Assembly (NCBI GenBank): GCA_958295905.1
Contig: OY282382.1
Coordinates: forward strand, 1,512,001 to 1,576,000
DNA length: 64,000 nt
Direction of reading: 5' to 3'
Source of the DNA: an uncultured Vicinamibacterales bacterium
GTDB lineage: Bacteria > Acidobacteriota > Vicinamibacteria > Vicinamibacterales > UBA8438
In this document: positions 56,417-64,000 of the stretch, piece after piece
How positions within the stretch are numbered: position 1 is the first letter of the stretch
How the letters are laid out: each line of letters starts with the position of its first letter
Program-made: the position numbers and the translations under genes
Notes under the pieces: model-generated
Databases searched by the model: none
The model's input: the letters and a program-made list of their open reading frames with translations, nothing else
What the model was told of the DNA's origin: nothing

Positions 56417-58765
56417 CTACCGGGGGCCTCCTCCGATCGTCAGTCCCACGTAGTACTCGCGGTCCGGAGACGGCTCGTAGTAGCGGCTGCCGAACGCGTT
56501 GGTGATGGTGGACGAGTTGTAGATCTCGTTGAACAGGTTGTCGATGCCGACGAACGGACGGACGTCGACGCCGCCCCACGTCGTTTCGAACCCGAACCGC
56601 AGGTCGACGACGGTGTACGCCCAGTTGAACACGGTGTTGGCGTTGTTGAGGGTATAGTCGTCGACCCACCGGACCGTCATCCCCGAGCGCAGGCCGAAGG
56701 GCGCGGTGTGGTTGAAGCCCGCGAAGATGCGGTGCGGCGGCGACCCGGGCTCGATGTTGTCGGCGAAGTCGTTGCCGCCCGGCGCGAACTGCACGAACTT
56801 GAAGTCCTGGTACGTATAGGCGAACCGGGTGCTGAAGGCGGGGTCCGGGATCCACTCGAGCAGCAGCTCGACGCCGTCGCGGGACGATTCGCCGGCGTTG
56901 CGAAAGAAGACCTCCTCGGTCGGGCTCTGGAACGAGACGAGCGCGTTGTCCACGGTGGACACGTACACCGCCGCCTCGTAGCGCAGGCGCGCCGCCTCGG
57001 CCAGCCCCCGCACCCCGAACTCGAAGCTGCGCAGGTCCTGCGGTCCCAACTCCTGGTTGAACCCCCCCTCGCCGGTCGGGGTGTTCGACAGCTCGACGGT
57101 GGTGGGGGTCTCGTAGGCGGTGGCGAAGCTCGTGAACAGGTTGACGTTGGGGGCCGCCTCGACCGTCATGCCGATCGACGGGCTGAACGCGTCCATCGTG
57201 CGGTCGCCCGACTGGTCGCCGTCGTCCAGCTTGCGGTCGCCGGCCCGGAAGTCGTAGTCGTCCCAGCGCACCCCCGCCGTGAACCGCACGCGGTCCGCCG
57301 GCGAGACGCCGATCTGGGCGAACGGACCGGCCGACCGGACGTCCTCCGTCTGGTCGATCTGCAGGGCGCCGCTCGTCGCGCGCCCGCCGCCCACCTCGGG
57401 CGCCACCTGCCGGAACTCCCGGCGGTCGTCGTTCTGCGACGCAACGTCCACCCCGGCCGCCCAGTCGATGCCCGCCGCGCCGGCGGACGCGCCGCCGACG
57501 TACTCCGACCGCAGGCCGCGTCCGTTCCGGCGCAGCTCGACGTTCCGGAACGCGCCCACCGCATCGAGGTCCCGCCACATGCCCCAGCCCGTCACCCGGA
57601 AGAGCTGGGTCTCGCTGAAGCGGTGCTCCAGGGTGACGCCCCCCTGCCCCTGGTTCGCCCCTTCGCCCCAGTTGCGGGCCAGGGCGACGCCGCGGGCCAT
57701 GCGCCGCCGCACCGGATCGCGGGCGTCCGCCTCGTTGAGGAAGCTCGCGCTCTCGGCGAACGGGCTGTCGTACAGGTTGAACACGCCGCGGATCTCGGTG
57801 TCGGCGCCCAGCTCGCGCCGCACCACGAAGTTGGCCTGGGTGATCTCGGCGTGGCTGTTCTCGCGGAACCCGTCGGTCTCGAAGCGGCTCACGCTCGCCA
57901 TGAACTGGGTCGGCCCGGCCCCGCCGGCGTCCACCCGGACCTGCTGACGGTTGTAGCCGTAGCTGCCGAACTGGACGTCGGGCCGGACGACGAGGCGGCG
58001 CGACGTGTCGAACGTCGTGGTCAGGTTGATGACCCCGCCGGCGGAGTTCCCGTACAGCACCGAGCTCGGTCCCCGGATGACGTCGATGCGGCCGACCGAG
58101 CCCAGGTCGACGTTCCCCGGCTCGGTCGTCCCGTCGGCGGTGGTGATGGGGATGCCGTCCTGGATGATTGCGAGCCCGCGCAGCCCGAACCGCGGCTCGG
58201 GGGCCCGGATGCTCACCCCGATGCCCCCCGACAGGCCGTAGTTGCGCCGGTTCTGCACGAACAGCCCGGGGATGCCCCGCAGCGCCTCGTCGAGCGAGGA
58301 GCGCCGCTGGGCGAACTCGATCTGATCGCGCTGCACCACCGCCACCGACTGCGGGACGGTGGCCAGATCCTGATCGGTCCGCGTGACGGTGACGGTCTCC
58401 GTCAGCGGGGCCAGCCCGAGCAGCAGGTCCGCGGTGGCGGCGGCGCCCGCCTCGACCGGCACGAACCTTATCTCGCTGCTGAAGCCCGGCAGCACCCCGC
58501 GCACCTGATACCGGCCGGCCGGGAGATTGGCGATCTCGTACTCGCCGAGGCCGTCGCTGACGGCGCCGCGGACGGCGCCGCCCCCTTCGGGGACGGCGGT
58601 CACCGCCACCCCCGGCAGCACGCCGCCGCTCTCGTCCACGATCACGCCGATGATGGCGCCGAAGTCCTGTCCCGCCCGACTCGTCGATACCCCGACGGCG
58701 AGCAGTATCAACGCGGCGCCCACGCATCCGAGGCGCCGCCGGTCCGGCTGTTTCCGGTCGTTCAT
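56417..58765 (-). CDS. TonB-dependent receptor with N-terminal carboxypeptidase-regulatory-like domain
   Basis: DFGAIIGVIVDESGGVLPGVAVTAVPEGGGAVRGAVSDGLGEYEIANLPAGRYQVRGVLPGF...PQSVAVVQRDQIEFAQRRSSLDEALRGIPGLFVQNRRNYGLSGGIGVSIRAPEPRFGLRGLAIIQDGIP plug; C-terminal beta barrel. Confidence 0.93.
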   Translation of the reverse strand: MNDRKQPDRRRLGCVGAALILLAVGVSTSRAGQDFGAIIGVIVDESGGVLPGVAVTAVPEGGGAVRGAVSDGLGEYEIANLPAGRYQVRGVLPGFSSEIRFVPVEAGAAATADLLLGLAPLTETVTVTRTDQDLATVPQSVAVVQRDQIEFAQRRSSLDEALRGIPGLFVQNRRNYGLSGGIGVSIRAPEPRFGLRGLAIIQDGIPITTADGTTEPGNVDLGSVGRIDVIRGPSSVLYGNSAGGVINLTTTFDTSRRLVVRPDVQFGSYGYNRQQVRVDAGGAGPTQFMASVSRFETDGFRENSHAEITQANFVVRRELGADTEIRGVFNLYDSPFAESASFLNEADARDPVRRRMARGVALARNWGEGANQGQGGVTLEHRFSETQLFRVTGWGMWRDLDAVGAFRNVELRRNGRGLRSEYVGGASAGAAGIDWAAGVDVASQNDDRREFRQVAPEVGGGRATSGALQIDQTEDVRSAGPFAQIGVSPADRVRFTAGVRWDDYDFRAGDRKLDDGDQSGDRTMDAFSPSIGMTVEAAPNVNLFTSFATAYETPTTVELSNTPTGEGGFNQELGPQDLRSFEFGVRGLAEAARLRYEAAVYVSTVDNALVSFQSPTEEVFFRNAGESSRDGVELLLEWIPDPAFSTRFAYTYQDFKFVQFAPGGNDFADNIEPGSPPHRIFAGFNHTAPFGLRSGMTVRWVDDYTLNNANTVFNWAYTVVDLRFGFETTWGGVDVRPFVGIDNLFNEIYNSSTITNAFGSRYYEPSPDREYYVGLTIGGGPR

Positions 58766-59037
58766 GGTCGTCGTTCCCTCCGCGTCTCGTCGCGGCCGCC
58801 TCCGGCCACCGCCGAAGGGAGCCTTCGCGATCGCCATCCCGCGAAGGCTCTCGGCGATGGTCGGGCGCCGGGGCTCGAATCAGCCCCGTCGTCGTCGCCT
58901 TGCCGCTCCGCCAACCCTGCCAGGCGTCCGCACCGTTGTCCACGGCGCAGGCTCCCGGCCCGGAGCGGGTCGCCGCCGGTTCCGTTCGCCGCTCAACCAA
59001 CCCTGCCGGGAACCGGCGGCGTTCCGCGGCACGGATT

Positions 59038-61218
59038 CTAGTCCGCCAGCGGGTCCGGGCGCACCTGGAACTTCAGCATGCCCGGTTTCACGCCGCGGCC
59101 GCCCTCGATGTGCCACGTGACCGCGGCGCCGTAGGTGGCCCATACCCCGCGCCCCTTCCAACCGGCATCGGGGTCGTCGATGCGGCCGTCGAGCCCGCGG
59201 GTGAAGAAGCCCTGGGGATACGGCACCCGCAGCACCGTCCACTGACCGGTTTCCGGATCGAGGGCGAGCAGCGAGTCGGAGTTCGACCCGGTGGCGATGG
59301 GCACGTCGCGCCCCAGCCCCAGCGTGTTCCACTGGTCGACCCAGTTGTAGTAGTGGTAGTCGGCCCGCACCGGCGGGTCGGTCCCGGCGATCACCGGCCC
59401 GGGGGTGGGGTGCAGCGTCCAACCCTCGACGCAGTGCCGCCCCTCGACCGTCTCCGGACCGTTCAGGACCGGGCATCGCGTGCGATCGAAGCTGGCGAGG
59501 TGACTCGACCCCGACAGGGCGGTCCAGATGACGCCTCCGCGATCGATGTCGAGCCCGCGCGAGCCGAACCCGATCTTGTCCTCGGGCACGTTCGGATCGA
59601 GCACCGACGGCACTTCGTACATCTCGGTGACGCAGGTCTCGGGCGGGTCGTCGCCCACGTCGAGCCGGGCCAGCCGCCCCGGGAACCGGTTGGAGCTGAT
59701 CCACACCACCTGCTCGTCCGTCGGATCGCCGATGACGCCGTAGCTCCCGACCACCACGCGGGTGTCGAGGGCGGGATCGCGGTCCGCCGGCTGTCTGCCG
59801 CGCGGCGGCTCGTTCCACGGCTGGGTGACGACCCCGTCGCCGTTGGTGTCGAGGACGGTCGGGCACCAGCCCTGCGCCGCCACCTCGTCCCCCGTTTCGT
59901 CCCAGAGCTTCGTGTCGATCCAGCCGATCACCTGCCCGCCGCCGCTGAAGTACAGCGTGTCGTTGTCGTCCTCGGCGAACTGCAGGTGGTGGGTGCCGAA
60001 GCAGGTGTCGACCATCACGAATTCGCCGGTCTCCGGCTCGTAGTAGACGGCCGAGCGGAACCCGTTGTCGAGCGGGAAGTACTGCGCGAACCGGTTGTCC
60101 GACCCCTCCCGGCAGTAGTCCGGGTTGGCCCGGTTGCGGATCGCCGAGGTCATCCACACCCGGCCCTTCTGGTCCATCATCGGGTTGTGGGGGTTCGCGG
60201 GGTCGTTCCAGATGAGCTCGTCCCCGAAGAACCGCGACGGGGCGGGCATCGACCGCGCGATCATGCCCGGAACCGTGGCCGGATCGACCCGCAGCGGCAC
60301 CTCGAGGCTCGTCGCCACGTGGGTGACCGGATCGAGAATGGTCAGCGCGTCGTTCGAGATGTTGACGCCGTAGACGGGGCCGTTCGCATTGATGCCGGGG
60401 TTCCGCTTGTCGGTGGCGATCTCGTCGTGGATGTAGTCGATCTCGGTGCCCCATTCCCACATCGAGACGACCACGTTCCGCTCGATGCCCTGCGGGCGCG
60501 GCGGCGCCGCGGGCACCGCGCCGTCCGCGATGCGGTCGCTCCAGTCGGCGAACATCCGGAGGCCCCGCGCCCGGCCGAACCGGTTCATGACGTTGGTCAT
60601 CTGGCCGCCGCGCTGACCCATCCGCACCCGGTGGTCCCACGCCGCGAGACTCGAGTCGAACTGCTCGATGTTGTCGATTTCGCGGACGATGCGGTTCCCG
60701 AGCTGGTGGCAGAGCATGCACCCTTGCTTCTGCACGTCGAGCCACTGATCCTGGTGCTGGAGATTCGCGTCGATGCCGTTGCCGTCGGGCCCGGTCCCCG
60801 GAAACTCGTCCTGCGCGGGCGGGCGGATCAGCGAGTACCAGTAGTTGGCGGGGTAGACGGCGGCGGCCTCGCGCGGGGTCGCCGCGACCGTCGCCGCGAG
60901 GTCCACGGTGTCGCCCGGCGCGGCCTGCACCGGGGCCGAGTCGACGAGGCCGTACCCCCGCACCCAGACGTCGTAGGTCGCCTCCGGCAGGTCCGGAATG
61001 AGATACCGGCCGCCGTCTCCGGTCACCACGCTCTTGACGAACTTCGTCGGCAACCCGGTGGTCTCGGCGATCACCCACACCCCTTCCTCGGGGCCGTCCG
61101 CGCTCGTCACGACGCCGCCGATGTCATCCTCGGCGGCGCGCACGAACGCGGCGAACGAAACGAGCGCCGCGGACACGAGCAACGCAACGGCCAACGCACC
61201 TGCAGAGCGGTTTCTCAT
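59038..61218 (-). CDS. Secreted CarboxypepD_reg + CxxCH + Vgb/beta-propeller-like protein (paralogue of 9514..11721)
   Basis: GVVTSADGPEEGVWVIAETTGLPTKFVKSVVTGDGGRYLIPDLPEATYDVWVRGYGLVDSAP...CMLCHQLGNRIV...; near-parallel order of motifs with 9514..11721. Confidence 0.78.
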   Translation of the reverse strand: MRNRSAGALAVALLVSAALVSFAAFVRAAEDDIGGVVTSADGPEEGVWVIAETTGLPTKFVKSVVTGDGGRYLIPDLPEATYDVWVRGYGLVDSAPVQAAPGDTVDLAATVAATPREAAAVYPANYWYSLIRPPAQDEFPGTGPDGNGIDANLQHQDQWLDVQKQGCMLCHQLGNRIVREIDNIEQFDSSLAAWDHRVRMGQRGGQMTNVMNRFGRARGLRMFADWSDRIADGAVPAAPPRPQGIERNVVVSMWEWGTEIDYIHDEIATDKRNPGINANGPVYGVNISNDALTILDPVTHVATSLEVPLRVDPATVPGMIARSMPAPSRFFGDELIWNDPANPHNPMMDQKGRVWMTSAIRNRANPDYCREGSDNRFAQYFPLDNGFRSAVYYEPETGEFVMVDTCFGTHHLQFAEDDNDTLYFSGGGQVIGWIDTKLWDETGDEVAAQGWCPTVLDTNGDGVVTQPWNEPPRGRQPADRDPALDTRVVVGSYGVIGDPTDEQVVWISSNRFPGRLARLDVGDDPPETCVTEMYEVPSVLDPNVPEDKIGFGSRGLDIDRGGVIWTALSGSSHLASFDRTRCPVLNGPETVEGRHCVEGWTLHPTPGPVIAGTDPPVRADYHYYNWVDQWNTLGLGRDVPIATGSNSDSLLALDPETGQWTVLRVPYPQGFFTRGLDGRIDDPDAGWKGRGVWATYGAAVTWHIEGGRGVKPGMLKFQVRPDPLAD

Positions 61219-61282
61219 GGCTGCCTTCCGTTCCGAACTATCGTCACCACACGACCCGCGAGTCCGTGGACCCCGCTGGCCC

Positions 61283-61666
61283 CTACTGGCGGGACGCCTC
61301 CCAATCGCCGGTCCCGTACCAACTGAAGCTGCCCGGGGCGCCCTGAATCGTGTCGCCCGACAGCTCGCCCTCGAAGTTGATGGGTTGGTCGCCGTCGAGG
61401 TCCGGCACGACGATGACGAACCTGAGCATCGCGCCGTCGACGGTGCCGTCCACGTCCAGAATCTCGTTGTCGCCGAGGTCGATCTCGCCGCCGAGCCGCC
61501 CGCCGTCCTGCTCGAACCGCGCCTGCCACGTCGTCACGCCGGTCTGCGTGCTTAGCCGCATCTCCCAGTCGCCGGTCACGCCGCCCTGGGCGCGGGCGGA
61601 CGACAGGCCCGCCAAGCCGACCATGAGCGCCGCGGCCGCCGCCGTCAGTCTCCGTCTCCCCATCAT
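61283..61666 (-). CDS. Small secreted protein (127 aa)
   Basis: MMGRRRLTAAAAALMVGLAGLSSARAQGGVTGDWEMRLSTQTGVTTWQARFEQDGGRLGGEIDLGDNEILDVDGTVDGAMLRFVIVV; 4-nt overlap with the preceding gene. Confidence 0.7.
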   Translation of the reverse strand: MMGRRRLTAAAAALMVGLAGLSSARAQGGVTGDWEMRLSTQTGVTTWQARFEQDGGRLGGEIDLGDNEILDVDGTVDGAMLRFVIVVPDLDGDQPINFEGELSGDTIQGAPGSFSWYGTGDWEASRQ

Positions 61667-62283
61667 CGTTCCTGCCCCGATTCCTCCACGACCTTCGTGT
61701 ACCACATGACTCCGAAGTTGACGAAAGCCCCGCCGTCCACCGAGATCTCCTGGTTCACCCGGTACGCGTACGGCGAGACCAGATAGCTCCGGCCCCGGAT
61801 CGACAGCTCGGCGCCGCCGCGCCGGATCGGGGCCGGGGTCTCCCAGAAGTGGCTGTAGTACCCCCCGAGGTCGCCGCCGACCGCCCCCGGCTGCAGCAGG
61901 GCGAACCCGGCGTCGTACACCACATACTTGGTGAGGTGGGCGCCGAACGGCCCCGTCTCCAGAAACACGATGCCCCGGCCGCGGAGGGACCGGTCCGGAC
62001 CGTCGATCTCGACGGTGACCTCGAGATAGCGGCCGTTCGCGATGTGCCGGACCCGCTCGACCCCCGTGTGCTTCCCGCCCGGCAACAGCGGGGTCTCGGG
62101 CGGAGACCACTCGATCTCCCAGTCGCCGAGGAAGTACCGCAGGTCGAACGGCGGCATCATCTCGTCGCCGGTCGTCGGTCCGCCCTGCGTCGCCCCCGGC
62201 GGTTGCCGCTGGGCCTGAAGCGGAGAGACCGCAACCCCCGACGTGACGCCGAGCGCCAGGAGAACCGGAAGTACGTGCCTCAT
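61663..62283 (-). CDS. Secreted DUF1579-like/lipocalin-like hypothetical protein
   Basis: MRHVLPVLLALGVTSGVAVSPLQAQ...FDLRYFLGDWEIEWSPPETPLLPGGKHTGVERVRHIANGRYLEVTVEIDGPD. Confidence 0.7.
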   Translation of the reverse strand: MRHVLPVLLALGVTSGVAVSPLQAQRQPPGATQGGPTTGDEMMPPFDLRYFLGDWEIEWSPPETPLLPGGKHTGVERVRHIANGRYLEVTVEIDGPDRSLRGRGIVFLETGPFGAHLTKYVVYDAGFALLQPGAVGGDLGGYYSHFWETPAPIRRGGAELSIRGRSYLVSPYAYRVNQEISVDGGAFVNFGVMWYTKVVEESGQER

Positions 62284-62422
62284 GCGTGAATTCTATCCCG
62301 TCTTGCCGGTCATGGGGTGGAGGCCGGGTCTATCGGGGCTTTGGCGCCGTGGGGATGCCTCGGGGGCCGGCCACGCCTGATCTTCCAGCGGCGGCGCCCC
62401 GTTTCCTGACGCGCACCCGGAG

Positions 62423-62595
62423 CCGCAGGACCATCCCATGCTCCGCCACCGCCGTGCGCAGGCAGCATCGCGGCGGGTCCTGGGGCTCTGGACGTGCGGA
62501 ATCGTGGGTCACCCGCGGCGCCGGTCGGTCGGCAAGACGGTGGCGACCCCTCGAATCGGGGGCTGGCCGTCATGCGCAGTCAGCGTGGGATGCCC
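62423..62595 (-). repeat. Interspersed repeat family C, copy 3 (inverted)
   Basis: Reverse complement reads catcccacgctgactgcgcatgacggccagcccccgattcgaggggtcgccaccgtcttgcc...cacggcggtggcggagcatgggatggtcctgcgg, matching 45250..45423. Confidence 0.85.
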
Positions 62596-62713
62596 CTGCC
62601 CGGAGCCGGGGGCCCGGTTGATCGCGCACCGGGGCCGTGGTACAAGTTGGCCGCAGCCGGTCATCTCCGGGATCGGCCGCGGCCGCCCTCGTCACCATCA
62701 TGGCACGACCAGG

Positions 62714-62938
62714 ATGCGCTTCCCTTGCCCCCGCGCGGTTCCGGTCCTGCTCGCTTGGCTCGTCCCGGGGGCGGTGGCGCAGGCCGGCCAGGACGCGGCG
62801 ATCGAGCCGCGGACCGTCGTGGGGTGCCTGCGGAGCGGCGGCGGGGAGTGGATGCTCGATCGGGCCACCGCGGGCGAGCCGTCCGAACGGGCGTTCACGA
62901 GCCGGGACATTACTTCTACCGCCAGATGCGGGAGCTGA
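62714..62938 (+). CDS. Short putative secreted protein, possibly truncated
   Basis: MRFPCPRAVPVLLAWLVPGAVAQAGQDAAIEPRTVVGCLRSGGGEWMLDRATAGEPSERAFTS...; signal-like N terminus only. Confidence 0.3.
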   Translation: MRFPCPRAVPVLLAWLVPGAVAQAGQDAAIEPRTVVGCLRSGGGEWMLDRATAGEPSERAFTSRDITSTARCGS

Positions 62939-63062
62939 TCGAACGCGGCGGCCGGCGGCCCGGGTTTCGCCGCGCGCCGAAGGCCTCGTCGCTCTTCCCC
63001 CGGCGCGCCTCACGTCGCCGGCGTACCGTCCGTGCCCCGGGACCGGGTGACCACGCAGCGGC

Positions 63063-64000
63063 ATGAAGACCGAGATCGAACCGTTCCGCATCAAAATGGT
63101 CGAGCCGATCCGGCTGCCCACGGCCGAGGAGCGCGAGGCGATTCTCCAGCGGGCCGGCCTGAACCTGTTCAAGGTGGCGGCGGCCGACGTCGTGATCGAT
63201 CTGCTGACCGACAGCGGGACCGGCGCGATGAGCGCGGAGCAGTGGGCCGCGATGATGCGCGGCGACGAGAGCTACGCCGGCGCGGAGAGCTTCGAGCGCC
63301 TGCGGGAGGCGGTCCGCGGCGTCACCGGCTTCGACGAGCCGCTGCCGACCCACCAGGGCCGCGCGGGCGAGCGGGTGCTCTTCGAGCTGGTGGGCGGTGC
63401 GGGCGCGGTGATCCCGAACAACGCCCACTTCGACACCACGCGGGCCAACATCGAGCGGACCGGGGCGCGCGCCGTCGACCTCTCGATTCCCGAGGCCGCC
63501 GATCCGACCAGCCGCCATCCGTTCAAGGGCAACATGGACCTCGCCGGGCTCGACGCGCTGCTCGGCGCGGAGGGGGCGCGCGTCCCGCTGGCCCTCTGCA
63601 CCATCACCAGCAACGCCGCCGGCGGCCAGCCGGTCAGCCTGGAGAACCTGCGCGCGGCGCGGGAGGTGTGCCGGCGCCACCGCGTCTCCTTCTTTCTCGA
63701 CGCCTGCCGCTTCGCCGAGAACGCGTGGTTCATCAAGCAGCGCGAGCCGGGCCAGCGCGACCGGCCCGTGCGCGCGATCGCCCGCGACCAGTTCGCGGCG
63801 GCGGACGGGGCGATCATCAGCGCCAAGAAGGACGGCCTGGTCAACATCGGCGGCCTGCTGCTCGTCCGCGACCCCGACCTGCGGCGCCGGGCCGGCGAGG
63901 TGCTCATCACCACCGAGGGTTACCTCACCTACGGGGGGCTGGCGGGACGCGACCTCGACGCGATGGCGGTGGGTCTGCGCGAGGTGCTCGCTCCGGATTA
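63063..64000 (+). CDS. tnaA: Tryptophanase / beta-eliminating lyase (C-terminus outside window)
   Basis: MKTEIEPFRIKMVEPIRLPTAEEREAILQRAGLNLFKVAAADVVIDLLTDSGTGAMSAEQWAAMMRGDESYAGAESFERL...VIPNNAHFDTTRANIE...FFLDACRFAENAWFIKQRE...IISAKKDGLVNIGGLL. Confidence 0.9.
   Translation, partial: MKTEIEPFRIKMVEPIRLPTAEEREAILQRAGLNLFKVAAADVVIDLLTDSGTGAMSAEQWAAMMRGDESYAGAESFERLREAVRGVTGFDEPLPTHQGRAGERVLFELVGGAGAVIPNNAHFDTTRANIERTGARAVDLSIPEAADPTSRHPFKGNMDLAGLDALLGAEGARVPLALCTITSNAAGGQPVSLENLRAAREVCRRHRVSFFLDACRFAENAWFIKQREPGQRDRPVRAIARDQFAAADGAIISAKKDGLVNIGGLLLVRDPDLRRRAGEVLITTEGYLTYGGLAGRDLDAMAVGLREVLAPD

Noticed and set aside
55112-59041. 1309-aa plus-strand ORF
   Set aside because: Antisense across MoxR and TonB receptor genes; shadow ORF without recognisable domains.
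58900-61326. 808-aa plus-strand ORF
   Set aside because: Antisense to the CarboxypepD_reg/Vgb-like gene.

Overview
GC-rich, densely coded bacterial chromosome segment. Gene content (carboxypeptidase-regulatory-domain TonB receptors, ADOP-like permease, alternative complex III, PQQ genes, CarboxypepD_reg/Vgb-like proteins) suggests Acidobacteriota, probably Vicinamibacteria-like; this is inference from content only. Main blocks: (1) a minus-strand run of two M16 peptidases, lpxB and a TonB receptor with 4-nt start/stop overlaps, then an AA-clan aspartyl protease, lpxD, a K+/H+-exchange-related protein and a heme-motif/Vgb-like protein; (2) a small gene pair with a nucleotidyltransferase-like second gene; (3) an alternative complex III operon actABCDEF with a short inverted-repeat element between actE and actF; (4) CoA-transferase subunit A followed by a decayed transposase, with subunit B about 22.7 kb away; (5) a conflict-system-like locus (24.1-29.5 kb): two AAA/STAND-like ATPases, one with about ten 43-aa repeats, converging on a lectin-like plus TIR/deoxyribosyltransferase-like protein; (6) a scattered PQQ locus (pqqE, pqqD, pqqB, PQQ dehydrogenase, a 24-aa pqqA missing from the ORF track, pqqC); (7) glycosyltransferases, MATE, M20 peptidase, ADOP-like permease, ECF sigma factor; (8) a MoxR-DUF58-VWA cluster; (9) a TonB receptor plus a second heme-motif/Vgb-like protein and small secreted proteins; (10) a tryptophanase-like gene cut by the right edge. 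At least three short interspersed repeat families and several partial gene-end tandem duplications are present. Most long antisense ORFs are GC artefacts. All family calls come from reading the translations; no database search was run.
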